From NCBI GenBank assembly GCA_031400455.1, contig JANNPX010000019.1:186001-250000 (forward strand): 64,000 nucleotides of DNA, written 5' to 3'. The notes under the pieces were generated by a model. It ran no database searches. It was given only the letters and a program-made list of their open reading frames with translations, and had not been told where the DNA came from. The number at the start of each line of letters is the position of its first letter. Positions within the stretch are counted from its first letter, which is position 1. Shown here piece after piece: positions 33,131 to 42,425 of the stretch. The stretch is from JANXYW01 sp031400455. Its GTDB lineage: Bacteria > Chloroflexota > Dehalococcoidia > DSTF01 > JACRBR01. A program made the translations under genes and the position numbers.

Positions 33131-35110
33131 ATGATCGATTTTGACAAGCTGACGCCGGAGATCGTGGCGCGCGAATGCGAAGCGGCGATGTCGGCGTGTG
33201 ACACAGCGATCGGCGCGATCGTAGCCGTGCCGGCGGGGGAGCGGACGTTCGCCAATACGTTCGTGCCGCTGGAATCGGCAGCCGACCACATCGGCCAGGC
33301 GTCGGGAGCGTACACGTTCATGGCGTACGTCGCCGCTGATGACGCGCTGCGCGAGACGGCGCGTGACTGGGACGAGAAGCTGAGCAAGTACGGCGTAGAG
33401 CTTGGGTTCCGCGAAGATCTGTACGCAGCGGTGACGGAGTACGCGTCGGCGCCGGAGGCGGCCGGTCTGTCGGGCGAAGAGAAGCGGCTGCTGGAACGCA
33501 CGCAGCGCGACTACCGCCGGAACGGATTCGACCTGCCAAAGGAGCAGCGCGAGCGCGTACAGGTACTTATGAACCGGCTGGTTGAGCTGGGCACGGACTT
33601 CCGCAAGGCGATCGATACATGGGAGGACGCGATCGTCGTTACGCGTGAGGACCTTGCCGGAATGCCGGATCGCTGGATCGACGGACTGAAGACTGTCGAG
33701 GAGGACGGTGTCACGAAGTACCGCGTGTCGCTGGACTATCCAGAGATCATGCCGTTCATGGACAACGCGGACTCCGAGCACTGGCGGCGCGAGCTTTTCA
33801 TGAAGAACCAGTGCAAGGGCGGAAAAGACAACGTCACCGTGCTGGAGGAAGCGATCAAAGTTCGTACTGAGGTCGCGACGCTGTTGGGTTACGACTCGTG
33901 GGCGTCGTACGTCGTCGAGAAGCGCATGTCGAAGACCCGTGAGGCGGTCGATGCATTCCTCAGCGACCTCGGGCGCAAGCTGGCGCCGAAGTTCGCCGCT
34001 GATATGCAGGCGTTGAGCGCTGCCAAACAGACGCATACGGGGGCCAGCGACGTGCATATCTGGGACTGGTGGTACTACACGAACCGGCTGCACAAGACCG
34101 AGTATGCCGTCGACGACTTCGAGATCGCTAACTACTTCCCGCTCGATGCCTGCGTGGAGGGGCTCTTCCTCGTGACGCAGGAGTTGCTGGGTATTCGCTA
34201 CGAACCCGCTCCTCAGGCGCCACGATGGCACGACGACGTGCAGGCGTTCGATATCTACGACGCACGATCGGGCACGAAGAGCGCCGCACCGTTCGCGCGC
34301 TTCTACATGGACCTGTACCCGCGTCCGAACAAGTTCGGCCATGCGGCGGCGTTCACGCTGCGCAGCGGTCGCACGCTGTCTGACGGCTCGTACCAGCAGC
34401 CGATCAGCGCGATCGTCGCGAACTTCACCAAGCCGTCGGCCGACGCGCCATCGTTGCTGCGGCATACCGAGGTCGTGACCTTCTTCCACGAGTTCGGGCA
34501 CATCCTGCATCAGACGCTGACGCGCGCGCAGTACCTCGAGTTCAGCGGATCGTCGACGGAGCGAGATTTCGTGGAAGCGCCATCGCAGATGCTGGAGCAC
34601 TGGGTGTGGGACGGCGACGTGTTGAGCCGCTTCGCGCGCCATCATCAGACGAGCGATCCGCTGCCGCCAGCGCTCCTCGACGCGATGGTGCGAGCGAAGA
34701 ACGTCAGCTCCGGTATCGCCGCCTTGCGCCAGTTGTTCTTCTCGCGCCTGGACTTCGCCTACCACTCGCCTGGGTTCGACGGCGACACGACGAAGACGCT
34801 GGCCGAGTTGTATCCCGTCTGCGGATTTCCGTACCCGGAAGGCACGTATTTTCAGGGGGGCTGGGGACACCTCTTCGGTTATGACGCCGGCTACTACGGT
34901 TACCTCTGGTCGCGCGTGTTTGGCGATGACATGTTCACGCGTTTCGAGCACGCCGGCGTGTTCGACCGCGCGACGGGGCTGGAGTATCGCGAGAAGATCC
35001 TCGAGCGTGGTGGCTCGGTCGATGGCGACGTGCTGGTGCGCGATTTCTTGGGTCGCGAGCCGAACAGCGATGCCTTCCTGCGAGAGCTTGGGCTGGAAGT
35101 TGGCGGCTAA
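33131..35110 (+). CDS. M3-family oligoendopeptidase
   Basis: 659 residues. The zinc motif FFHEFGHILHQ (HExxH) lies near residue 452, with the downstream glutamate in ERDFVEAPSQMLEHW. The N-terminal two thirds are helical, as in thimet oligopeptidase and PepF. It degrades short cytosolic peptides. AAGGAG lies 7-8 nt before ATG 33131. Its stop overlaps the stop of the converging secreted-protein gene by 4 nt. Confidence 0.93.
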   Translation: MIDFDKLTPEIVARECEAAMSACDTAIGAIVAVPAGERTFANTFVPLESAADHIGQASGAYTFMAYVAADDALRETARDWDEKLSKYGVELGFREDLYAAVTEYASAPEAAGLSGEEKRLLERTQRDYRRNGFDLPKEQRERVQVLMNRLVELGTDFRKAIDTWEDAIVVTREDLAGMPDRWIDGLKTVEEDGVTKYRVSLDYPEIMPFMDNADSEHWRRELFMKNQCKGGKDNVTVLEEAIKVRTEVATLLGYDSWASYVVEKRMSKTREAVDAFLSDLGRKLAPKFAADMQALSAAKQTHTGASDVHIWDWWYYTNRLHKTEYAVDDFEIANYFPLDACVEGLFLVTQELLGIRYEPAPQAPRWHDDVQAFDIYDARSGTKSAAPFARFYMDLYPRPNKFGHAAAFTLRSGRTLSDGSYQQPISAIVANFTKPSADAPSLLRHTEVVTFFHEFGHILHQTLTRAQYLEFSGSSTERDFVEAPSQMLEHWVWDGDVLSRFARHHQTSDPLPPALLDAMVRAKNVSSGIAALRQLFFSRLDFAYHSPGFDGDTTKTLAELYPVCGFPYPEGTYFQGGWGHLFGYDAGYYGYLWSRVFGDDMFTRFEHAGVFDRATGLEYREKILERGGSVDGDVLVRDFLGREPNSDAFLRELGLEVGG

Positions 35111-35673
35111 TCACGCGCAGCTATGCGCTGTCCGCGCACCGCACCCGCGAAGACGATGAGCGCGCCAGTTCCAGCGGCGAAGAGGGCGAGCGTAAGCGCG
35201 AGCACCCCGCCGCCACCGGCGGGGCCGCTGCCAAGCTCTGCGAGCGGCGGCAGTCCGGCGGGCGCGCGTCCCTCGACCGTGTAGACGTAGCTGTTGACTG
35301 CGGTCGTCGTGGCGCTCTGCGCCTTGACGACGATGTAGCCCGGCCGCCAGAGCGGGAACGGGAACAGGTTGTCGTTGACGACGGTCGGGAAGCTCCACGT
35401 ACCGTCGCGCAGCACGGTCACCTGCTGCTCGTTGTAGAACGGGCCGTCGTACGAGCCGGCGGGGGCCGCGTCGGAAAAGCCATAACTGATGGTGACGGTG
35501 TCGCCCGCCGTCCATGCGACCTGCCCGACGATCTGGAAACGGTCGCCGGCTGCGCCCAGCGGTGGATCGATCAACGGATCAGCTTGCTGGGCGTGGGCGA
35601 TGCCGTTTGCATGGAGGGAGATCGCGCAGACGCACGCGAACATAACGGCAAGGACCGTGAGCATCCACTTCAC
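35107..35673 (-). CDS. Secreted or membrane-anchored protein, unknown function
   Basis: 188 residues. Signal peptide (WMLTVLAVMFACVCAISLHA, cleavage probably after IAHA), a beta-rich middle with IVGQVAWTAGDTVTISYGF and a repeat-free domain, a Gly-rich hinge (GSGPAGGGG) and a C-terminal helix followed by RGQR, so it resembles a cell-surface protein retained by its tail. No LPxTG motif is seen. GTG 35673 is used; ATG three codons later is an alternative. Confidence 0.65.
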   Translation of the reverse strand: MKWMLTVLAVMFACVCAISLHANGIAHAQQADPLIDPPLGAAGDRFQIVGQVAWTAGDTVTISYGFSDAAPAGSYDGPFYNEQQVTVLRDGTWSFPTVVNDNLFPFPLWRPGYIVVKAQSATTTAVNSYVYTVEGRAPAGLPPLAELGSGPAGGGGVLALTLALFAAGTGALIVFAGAVRGQRIAARD

Positions 35674-35724
35674 CGCAACCCCGATTCAACTTGCCCCGCC
35701 GCGGCGATGATAACAGACGGGCGG

Positions 35725-35771
35725 GGAGGGTGGGTAGTGGATGTTGGATGTTGATGTCGGATGGTGGAGGG
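35725..35771. repeat. Short-period G/T-rich intergenic tract
   Basis: Repeated GGATGTT and GATGT words with TGG runs fill this spacer next to hairpin repeat e. Not coding. Confidence 0.4.
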
Positions 35772-35798
35772 GTCGAGTGTGCGCTGCCCGATCGAGCT

Positions 35799-35825
35799 AT
35801 ATGCTTCGCTTCGCTCTGCATGACC
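35799..35825 (-). repeat. 3'-end hairpin repeat, copy e
   Basis: Sense (minus) reading GGTCATGCAGAGC..GCGAAGCATAT, 22 nt downstream of the PIG-L deacetylase stop at 35848. Stem ATGC/GCAT. Confidence 0.83.
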
Positions 35826-35847
35826 TAGCCAGGCACGCGGCCGCTTG

Positions 35848-36609
35848 CTATCGAAACAGGACGACGCGGCGAAACCGTTCGGTGTAGCGACCGTCTTCGC
35901 CGCGCCAGCGTTCGCGGACGAACTTGAGGAAGTCGCTGTTGGGATCGTCTGCGCCGAGACCCTGGCTGACGTGCGCGTTCAGCGCGTGGATCTTCTGATC
36001 GACAACGTCGGTGATATCGGTTTCGAACTCCGCCTTCTCCGAGCCCCAGATGAAGATCTCTTTCACGTTGTGCGTCTCGAGGCCCTCGTCGATCTGCTCG
36101 GGGAAGTTGAGTCGGTCGCGCGCGGACGGGTAGATCGCGTCCACGGCGATCTGCCCCGTGCAGCGGTGGTCTGAGTGGTTGATGAAACTGTTACGGACGA
36201 TGTACGCCTCCGGGTCGTGCGTGAAGACGGCGTAAGGCTTCAGCATGCGGATGTGGCGCACGACATCACCGAGGAGCGGGCGCGTATACGTCAGCTCGCC
36301 GTCCGTGTAGTCGAGGAAGAACACATCCTTCGCGCCGGCCCGGCGTGCCGCCTCACGCTGCTCCTCACGGCGGATGCGGATGAGGTCGCCGGGCTTCATG
36401 CTCGGGTCGGCCGTCCCCTTCGAGCCGTCGGTGCAGACGAGGTAGTAGAACGTCCAGCCTTCCTTCGACCAGAGGTACGACGTCCCAGCCGCGCCGAAAT
36501 CGGCGTCATCCGGGTGCGCGGCGATGACGAGGGCGATCTTGTTTTCGGTTTCGGGTGCGGTCACGGGCATGTCCTTCAGGGTGTTGAGGCCTTCGAGGTT
36601 GGCGGTCAT
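35848..36609 (-). CDS. PIG-L-type zinc deacetylase
   Basis: 253 residues. VIAAHPDDADFGAAGT near residue 31 is the zinc-binding AHPDD motif, and NHSDHRCTG near residue 145 gives the third ligand. The family includes MshB and Mca (mycothiol), BshB (bacillithiol) and sugar-lipid deacetylases. The sequence does not decide between these; the MshD-like gene at 238 makes a thiol role conceivable. TAACCT ends 6 nt before ATG 36609 with no ribosome site. Confidence 0.85.
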   Translation of the reverse strand: MTANLEGLNTLKDMPVTAPETENKIALVIAAHPDDADFGAAGTSYLWSKEGWTFYYLVCTDGSKGTADPSMKPGDLIRIRREEQREAARRAGAKDVFFLDYTDGELTYTRPLLGDVVRHIRMLKPYAVFTHDPEAYIVRNSFINHSDHRCTGQIAVDAIYPSARDRLNFPEQIDEGLETHNVKEIFIWGSEKAEFETDITDVVDQKIHALNAHVSQGLGADDPNSDFLKFVRERWRGEDGRYTERFRRVVLFR

Positions 36610-36615
36610 GCGATC

Positions 36616-36621
36616 AGGTTA
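36616..36621 (-). promoter_or_regulatory. -10-like box before the PIG-L gene
   Basis: TAACCT on the minus strand, 6 nt before ATG 36609. Confidence 0.35.
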
Positions 36622-36651
36622 GCGCGAATGGGTTGAGGGTGGGAGCGCGAA

Positions 36652-37908
36652 TTAGACGAGCGCCCAGGGTTTGTCGGTGTAGTTCAGGAGTGATTGCCGC
36701 AGCAGCACCAGCGCGGTCGTGACCGCGCGGCGTTTCACGGCGCCGCGGCCTTGCGGGAAGGTGTAGCTCATCGCTTGCGGTGGCGCCCACATGGCGTCGA
36801 TGGCGATGTGAATCGTCCCAACGGGCTTGCCTTCTTGCTCATCCGGGCCGGCGACACCCGTGATGCCCACGCCGACGCTGGCTTCGAGCTTCGCGCGCGC
36901 GGCCGCGGCCATTGCGCGGGCGCACTCCTGGCTGATGACGCCGAACTCCTCGATCACGGAGGCTGGCACGCCCCACTCGATCTTCAGTTCGGTCTGGTAT
37001 GAAACGAGGCCGCCCTTGAAGCATCCGGACGAGCCGGGCACGTCGGTGATGGTGCTCGCGAGCAATCCACCCGTGCACGATTCCATCGTGGCGAGCGAGA
37101 CTCCGTTCTGCTTCATCATGTCGCAGACGACGCTCTCGAACGTGTCGTCGTCGGCGCCCCAGATCGCGGGGCCAAGGATCGCGCGCGCTTCGTCCTCGAC
37201 GGGACGGATGAGACGCCATGCCGCGGCTTCGTCCGGCGCCTTCGCGGCCATGCGCACATGCACGCCGTCGGCGCGCGCGTAGATGCCGATACTCGGGTTC
37301 GTCGACTTGAGCAGCGGACTCACCATCTCGTCGACAGTGCCTTCGCCGATGCCGGCGGTCTTCAGCGTCCGCGTGATCAGGATGGTTCCGGGATTGCGGC
37401 GCAACAGCTCCGGTGCGACCTCCTTCTCCCACATGCGCGTCATCTCGGTCGGAGGGCCGGGCATGGCGACGATGACCTTGCCGCCGCGCTCGACCCACCA
37501 GCCGGGCGCCGTGCCGCGAGGGTTGGGGATGGCGCGGCCGGATGGGATCACCCAGCACTGTTTGACGTTGCGTTCCGGCATGGAGTAGCCGCGCTGCTCG
37601 AAGAACCCGCGGAGATTGGCCTCGAGCTCCGGATCGACGTGCGGCTCCTCGCCGACGACGGCGCAGATCGCCTCACGCGTGAGGTCGTCCTCGGTGGGGC
37701 CGAGACCGCCGGTGCAGATGACCATGTCGGAGCGTTCGAGCGCCTTGGCGATCGTCTCGGTGAGCCGGGCGATGTTATCGCCGACAACGGCCTTGAAGTA
37801 CAGGTCGACGCCCAGCGCGGGCAGGCGCGAGGCGATGTACTGCGCGTTCGTGTCGACGATCTCGCCGAGGAGGATCTCCGTGCCGATCGAGAGGATCTCA
37901 GCCTTCAT
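36652..37908 (-). CDS. cinA: CinA, nicotinamide-nucleotide amidase / damage-inducible protein
   Basis: 418 residues: an N-terminal MoCF-like domain (MKAEILSIGTEILLGEIVDTN in two parts, ICTGGLGPTEDDLTREA) and a C-terminal CinA deamidase domain with SLATMESCTGGLLASTITDVPGSS and VGITGVAGPDEQEGKPVGT. The domain deamidates NMN in pyridine-nucleotide salvage. The start ATG 37908 matches the conserved family N-terminus; TACCCT lies 6 nt before it. Confidence 0.95.
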   Translation of the reverse strand: MKAEILSIGTEILLGEIVDTNAQYIASRLPALGVDLYFKAVVGDNIARLTETIAKALERSDMVICTGGLGPTEDDLTREAICAVVGEEPHVDPELEANLRGFFEQRGYSMPERNVKQCWVIPSGRAIPNPRGTAPGWWVERGGKVIVAMPGPPTEMTRMWEKEVAPELLRRNPGTILITRTLKTAGIGEGTVDEMVSPLLKSTNPSIGIYARADGVHVRMAAKAPDEAAAWRLIRPVEDEARAILGPAIWGADDDTFESVVCDMMKQNGVSLATMESCTGGLLASTITDVPGSSGCFKGGLVSYQTELKIEWGVPASVIEEFGVISQECARAMAAAARAKLEASVGVGITGVAGPDEQEGKPVGTIHIAIDAMWAPPQAMSYTFPQGRGAVKRRAVTTALVLLRQSLLNYTDKPWALV

Positions 37909-37914
37909 GGGGGT

Positions 37915-37944
37915 AGGGTAACGGGTACGTTTGGCACGTGACAG
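37915..37944 (-). promoter_or_regulatory. Leaderless-type promoter for cinA
   Basis: Minus strand: CTGTCA (37944-37939), 18 nt, TACCCT (37920-37915), 6 nt to ATG 37908. Confidence 0.42.
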
Positions 37945-37982
37945 GCGCCGCGCTTGGGCGGATGATGGCGTGAAGTAGATGA

Positions 37983-38567
37983 ATGGAGGCGGACGTGAGG
38001 CGCTGGCTTCTTGCTGCTGCGGTGGCACTCGGCGCATGTCTTGCGCTGACCTGGGGCGGGGTTCTCCTTCCCCGCGGGTGGTTCTACAAGGATCGCCGTC
38101 CGACGACACTTGGGCGGATGGTGAATGACGTGACAGCGTGGCTCTACGGGATGCTGCCGTTGCCCGGCATGGTCACGCTTGAGACGCGAGGCCGCCGCTC
38201 CGGGCGCGCGTACACCATTCCCGTCGTGATCGCCGATTACAACGGTGGCCGGTACCTCGTGTCGATGCTCGGCGAGCGGTCAGGCTGGGTGCCGAATGTC
38301 CGGGCCGCAGACGGCCGCGCGGTGATCAAGCACGGCGGACGGCGCGAAGTGCGACTCGTTGAGGTGCCGGTCAACGAACGTGCGCCCATCATCAAGGCGT
38401 ACGTGAAGCGCGCCCCCGGCGGGCGGCCGCACATCAAGGCGTCGCCCGACGATTCGATCGAGGAGTTCGAGCGGATCGCGGACGAGCACCCGGTGTTCCG
38501 CATCACCCCGTTCGTAGGGGGCGTGGCGGTGCCGCCTGCTGCGCCGGCGGAGGCCTCGCTACACTAG
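37983..38567 (+). CDS. Deazaflavin (F420)-dependent nitroreductase-family protein
   Basis: 194 residues. An N-terminal membrane helix (WLLAAAVALGACLALTWGGVLL) is followed by the split-barrel DDN fold: TLETRGRRSGRAYTIPVV, YLVSMLGERSGWVPNVRAADGRAVIKHGGRR and VKRAPGGRPHIK. This family binds F420 and reduces quinones, nitro compounds or similar. The start is either ATG 37983 or GTG 37995, the latter having GGAGG 5-6 nt upstream. The membrane anchor suggests action on lipid-soluble substrates. Confidence 0.85.
   Translation: MEADVRRWLLAAAVALGACLALTWGGVLLPRGWFYKDRRPTTLGRMVNDVTAWLYGMLPLPGMVTLETRGRRSGRAYTIPVVIADYNGGRYLVSMLGERSGWVPNVRAADGRAVIKHGGRREVRLVEVPVNERAPIIKAYVKRAPGGRPHIKASPDDSIEEFERIADEHPVFRITPFVGGVAVPPAAPAEASLH
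38560..38565 (+). promoter_or_regulatory. -10-like box before the PfkB kinase
   Basis: TACACT ends 6 nt before ATG 38572 and overlaps the last codons of the DDN-type gene; weak -35. Confidence 0.38.
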
Positions 38568-38571
38568 CGCA

Positions 38572-39393
38572 ATGCGGATTGCGGTCGTCGGCCACGTCGA
38601 ACACGTCACCATCGCACGCGCGGCGAGCGTGCCCGGTGCAGGTGACATAGTGCATCTCGCGGACCCCGTCGTCATCGCAGGTGGTGGCGGCGGCATCGCG
38701 TTCTTCCAGTTAGCCAAGAGCGATGCTGACGTACATCTCTTCACGGCTATCGGGCTGGACGAGGCGGGCACGCACGTCCATCACGAGATCGCCAGCACGG
38801 ACGCGACGATACACGCGGCGCTGCGACAGCGACCGCACACGCGCGATCTCGTGATGCTGACGCCGGACGGCGAGCGTACGATCTTCGTGGTTGGCGAGCC
38901 GCTGCACCCGCAACGCGATGATCGGCTCTCGTGGGACGAACTGGCGTCATGCGATGCCGCGTACTTCACCGGCCAGGATCCTGACACGCTCGTCGAAGCG
39001 CGGCGGGCGAAGCTTCTCGTCGTCACGGCGCGGCGATCGCAGGCGCTGGCGGCATCGGGCGTGCGCGCCGACGTCGTGATCGGCAGCGCGCAGGATCCGC
39101 GCGAGACCAGCACGCTTGCCGACTACGCGAAGCCGCCGCGCGCGCTCGTGATGACGGAAGGCGCGGCCGGCGGCTGGATCGAGACGGCGGGCGGGCGGAA
39201 ACGATTCGTTGCGGCTGCCACGCCCTCGCCAGTTGCCGGCGCGTACGGTGCGGGCGACAGTTTCGCCGGAGCGTTGACGTGGTACCTGGCGTCCGGGCTT
39301 GGCGTCGAGGATGCGTGCGGGCGTGCAGCGGAGCACGGCGCGAGCGTGCTGCGGGGTGCGAATCCGCTGGAGTGGCAGTTGGCGTTGGGGTGA
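38572..39393 (+). CDS. PfkB-family carbohydrate kinase
   Basis: 273 residues. The C-terminal signature VAGAYGAGDSFAGALTWYLASG near residue 220 includes the catalytic Asp of GAGD; GGGGGIAFFQLAKS near residue 40 is the family N-terminal glycine region. It phosphorylates a sugar or nucleoside; the substrate is not readable. The start has no ribosome site. Confidence 0.85.
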   Translation: MRIAVVGHVEHVTIARAASVPGAGDIVHLADPVVIAGGGGGIAFFQLAKSDADVHLFTAIGLDEAGTHVHHEIASTDATIHAALRQRPHTRDLVMLTPDGERTIFVVGEPLHPQRDDRLSWDELASCDAAYFTGQDPDTLVEARRAKLLVVTARRSQALAASGVRADVVIGSAQDPRETSTLADYAKPPRALVMTEGAAGGWIETAGGRKRFVAAATPSPVAGAYGAGDSFAGALTWYLASGLGVEDACGRAAEHGASVLRGANPLEWQLALG

Positions 39394-39432
39394 ACTACCG
39401 ACGCTGTACGCGAACGGCCCGCACCTACCGGA

Positions 39433-41679
39433 TCACAGGCGCTCGAGCGGCGCGAACGACAGCATCAGCTTCTTGATGCCGACCCCGCCCTTGAATGCCA
39501 CGGTGATCTCCTGATCGTCGGGGACAATCTGACACGAGACGACGATGCCTTCGCCGAACCGGGGATGACGCACCTTCTCGCCGCCGGCAAACGCTAGCTC
39601 TGTCGGCACGGCCGGGCGCTCATCGCGGAATTCGGCACGGAGGCGCTGCGGCCCTCGTTCGACGGCTTCGTACTGATCGCGGACCGCCGAGCGCTGGGCG
39701 ATCAGCTCGGGCGGGATGTCCTTAAGAAAGCGCGACGGCGGATTGTGCTGTGACATGCCCATGTTGTAGCGGCGGAACGCGCGCAGCAGGTACAACCGTT
39801 CCTTCGCGCGCGTCATGCCGACGTAGCAGAGGCGGCGCTCCTCCTCCATCTGGCCCTGGTCGTCGAACGAGCGCATGTGGGGAAGCACGCCTTCTTCCAT
39901 CGCGGTGATGAAGACGATCGGATACTCGAGGCCCTTTGCCGAGTGCAGCGTGATCAGCGTCACGCGGCCGGTGCGCTGGTCTTCGTCCTCGACGATCGTG
40001 TCAGCGTCAGAGACGAGCGCCACATCCTCGAGAAACGAGACGAGCGCGTGCCCCGGCGCGAGGCCGTCGTATTCGGATGCGACGTTGCGCAGTTCGCCGA
40101 CGTTCGCCCACCGCTCCTCCGCCTCCGGCTCATCGCATTCGGTGAAGAGGTATCGGCGGTACCCCGTGTGTTCGAGCACCGCATCGAGCAGCGTCGAGAG
40201 GTTGTTCTTCGAGGCCACATCCGCCAACTCGTCGAGCATCGCGAGAAACTCGACGAGGGTCTTCGCCTGCCGTGTGCCGATCGGATGACGCTCGGCGGAC
40301 TTCTGCAATGGCGTCGCTGCGAACGGCGATTCCTGCTGGGCGAGCGCCTGGAGCGCGGCATAGACGGGAACGCCGAGGCGCTCCGCCCATCGTTCCAACT
40401 CGGAGATGGTCTTGGCGCCGATGCCGCGCCCTGGTACGTTCACGACGCGTGAGAGACTGACGATATCGAAGGGGTTGTGCACCAGCCGCAGATACGCGAG
40501 GACATCCTTCACCTCGCGGCGCTCGTAGAAGCGCGTGCCGCCGACGAGCTGGTACGGGATGGTCGCCCGGATGAACGCCTCCTCCAGAGCACGTGAGTGC
40601 GCGTTGGTGCGATACATTACGGCGACATCGGCGTGGCGATGCTTGCCCTTCGCCAGTTCCAGCACTTCGCTCGCGACGAAGTCTGCCTCTTCTGTCTCGT
40701 CATACGCTTCATACATGACGATGGGTTCGCCGGCGCCCTGATCGGTCCAGAGTGACTTCTCCTTGCGCTGCTTGTTGCCTGCGATTACGGCGTGCGCGGC
40801 GCTAAGGATCGTCTGGGTCGACCGGTAGTTCTGTTCAAGGAGCACGATGCGTGCTTCGGGGAAGTCGCGCTCGAAGTTCATGATGTTGCGGATGTCGGCG
40901 GAGCGCCACGAATAAATCGACTGGTCGGGATCGCCCACGACGCAAATGTTGCCGTGCTTGCCGGCGAGCAGGCGAGCGAGCTCATATTGCGCGATGTTCG
41001 TGTCCTGGAACTCATCGACGAGGACGTGCAGGAATCGCTCCTGGTACCTCTCGCGCACGTCGTCGTGGTCGCGGATCAACTCGACGGTCTTCATGATCAT
41101 GTCGTCGAAGTCGACGGCGTTATTTTCAGTGAGCAGATCCTGGTACCGGTCATAGGCACGCGCGACGACTTCGCCGAAATAGTCGTTCGCGGCGCCCGCG
41201 TACGCGTACGGCGTGATTAGCTCGCTCTTGGCGTGCGAGATGGCGGAGAGGAGCGCACGCTCCTTGAAGCGCTTCGTATCGATGTTCGCTGACTCGCAGG
41301 CGCGTTTCATCAATGCCATCTGGTCGGTGTCGTCGTAGATGTTGAACGCGCGCGGCAGTCCGATGCGCTCGCCATCGATGCGGAGGAAGCGCCCGCAGAT
41401 CGAATGGAACGTGCCGAGCACGAGATCGTTCGCGGCGTCATCGAGATGTGCGATGACGCGCTCGCGCATCTCACGCGCCGCCTTGTTCGTGAACGTGACG
41501 CTGACGATGCGCCAGGGCGCGACGCCGATAGCGTCGACGAGGTACGCGATGCGGTGGGCAATGACGCGCGTCTTGCCGGATCCGGGACCCGCGAGGATGA
41601 GCAGCGGGCCGGCGATCGTTTTGACCGCCTGGAGTTGGGGCGGATTTAGATCGGCGAGGAGATGTTCGGTGGAGACCAT
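39433..41679 (-). CDS. UvrD/PcrA-type SF1A DNA helicase
   Basis: 748 residues. Walker A AGPGSGKTRVIAHRIAYL near residue 30, VTFTNKAAREMRER (Ia), LVDEFQDTN (Walker B), GDPDQSIYSWR (III), LEQNYRSTQTIL (IV) and VTLITLHSAKGLEYPIVFI (V), then MTRAKERLYLL (VI). The C-terminal GEKVRHPRFGEGIVVS is the tudor-like domain of PcrA. It works in nucleotide excision and mismatch repair and clears RecA. ATG 41679 follows TACCCT by 8 nt; GTG 41685 is an alternative. Confidence 0.95.
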   Translation of the reverse strand: MVSTEHLLADLNPPQLQAVKTIAGPLLILAGPGSGKTRVIAHRIAYLVDAIGVAPWRIVSVTFTNKAAREMRERVIAHLDDAANDLVLGTFHSICGRFLRIDGERIGLPRAFNIYDDTDQMALMKRACESANIDTKRFKERALLSAISHAKSELITPYAYAGAANDYFGEVVARAYDRYQDLLTENNAVDFDDMIMKTVELIRDHDDVRERYQERFLHVLVDEFQDTNIAQYELARLLAGKHGNICVVGDPDQSIYSWRSADIRNIMNFERDFPEARIVLLEQNYRSTQTILSAAHAVIAGNKQRKEKSLWTDQGAGEPIVMYEAYDETEEADFVASEVLELAKGKHRHADVAVMYRTNAHSRALEEAFIRATIPYQLVGGTRFYERREVKDVLAYLRLVHNPFDIVSLSRVVNVPGRGIGAKTISELERWAERLGVPVYAALQALAQQESPFAATPLQKSAERHPIGTRQAKTLVEFLAMLDELADVASKNNLSTLLDAVLEHTGYRRYLFTECDEPEAEERWANVGELRNVASEYDGLAPGHALVSFLEDVALVSDADTIVEDEDQRTGRVTLITLHSAKGLEYPIVFITAMEEGVLPHMRSFDDQGQMEEERRLCYVGMTRAKERLYLLRAFRRYNMGMSQHNPPSRFLKDIPPELIAQRSAVRDQYEAVERGPQRLRAEFRDERPAVPTELAFAGGEKVRHPRFGEGIVVSCQIVPDDQEITVAFKGGVGIKKLMLSFAPLERL

Positions 41680-41687
41680 GTGCACTC

Positions 41688-41693
41688 AGGGTA
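41688..41693 (-). promoter_or_regulatory. -10-like box before the UvrD/PcrA gene
   Basis: TACCCT on the minus strand, 8 nt before ATG 41679. Confidence 0.4.
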
Positions 41694-41775
41694 TCGGTCA
41701 GCGCGCGCCGTCGGGAAGCGGGACGGCTCGCGCTTTACGGACGCCTCATGTCTAGTCCGACCTTCGAGTACGCCG

Positions 41776-41784
41776 TGCTATAAT
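41776..41784 (+). promoter_or_regulatory. Extended -10 promoter for a zinc-ribbon membrane protein
   Basis: TGCTATAAT, a perfect -10 with TGn extension, 40 nt before ATG 41824; the -35 region is poor, as expected of this class. Confidence 0.6.
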
Positions 41785-41823
41785 CGCTCAGAATTTCGTG
41801 GTTCGTTCTAGGAGCGCCCAACG

Positions 41824-42420
41824 ATGCTGCTTGCGATATGGGATGACGGAGCGTGGCAGGATCTCGCCACCATCGCCGCGATTGCGCTCGTGGCGTACCT
41901 GCTTATTCTCTGGGTTGCCGCCATCGTCTGGACCTACCGCGATGTCGCTGCCCGCACGAGCGATACGTTCACGCAGACCATCGCGTTGGTGCTCGTCATC
42001 ATCTTTGGCATACCGGGCATGCTCGTGTACCTCGTGCTGCGGCCGAAGGACACGCTGATGGACGCGTACGACCGCCAGCTCGAAGCCGAGGCGCTGCTGC
42101 ACGAGATCCAGGACCAGGCGACGTGCGCGCGTTGCCGCCGGAAAGTCGACCACGACTTCGTAGCGTGCCCGTTCTGCCGCTCGCCGCTTCGAGCGCCGTG
42201 CAGCCACTGCGAGCGGCTGCTGGCGCCGTCCTGGGTGCTATGCCCTTACTGCGGCACCGAGCGCCCGCAGGAGTCGCCGGAGCGCGTCGCTCCAACGCTC
42301 GCGGCGTCCTTACCGGTCACGCCAGACCTTCCCAATCGGCCGAAGCGTGCCAGCACGGCCACCTACACGCCGCAGGCACCTGCGGGATCTTCCGCCGATA
42401 TTGCCGACTTGGCACCGTAG
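41824..42420 (+). CDS. Membrane protein with double zinc ribbon
   Basis: 198 residues. Two N-terminal helices (IAAIALVAYLLILWVAAIVW and TIALVLVIIFGIPGMLVYLVL), then four CxxC pairs: CARC, CPFC, CSHC and CPYC (about residues 101-145), a double zinc ribbon. A Pro-rich tail follows. AGGAG precedes ATG 41824. Possibly a membrane-tethered adaptor; no partner is evident. Confidence 0.8.
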   Translation: MLLAIWDDGAWQDLATIAAIALVAYLLILWVAAIVWTYRDVAARTSDTFTQTIALVLVIIFGIPGMLVYLVLRPKDTLMDAYDRQLEAEALLHEIQDQATCARCRRKVDHDFVACPFCRSPLRAPCSHCERLLAPSWVLCPYCGTERPQESPERVAPTLAASLPVTPDLPNRPKRASTATYTPQAPAGSSADIADLAP

Positions 42421-42425
42421 GGCGT

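Noticed and set aside
32978..34951. 657-residue minus-strand frame opposite the M3 peptidase
   Set aside because: Arg/Val/His-rich antisense frame typical of high-GC DNA; the plus-strand peptidase has clear motifs and a ribosome site.
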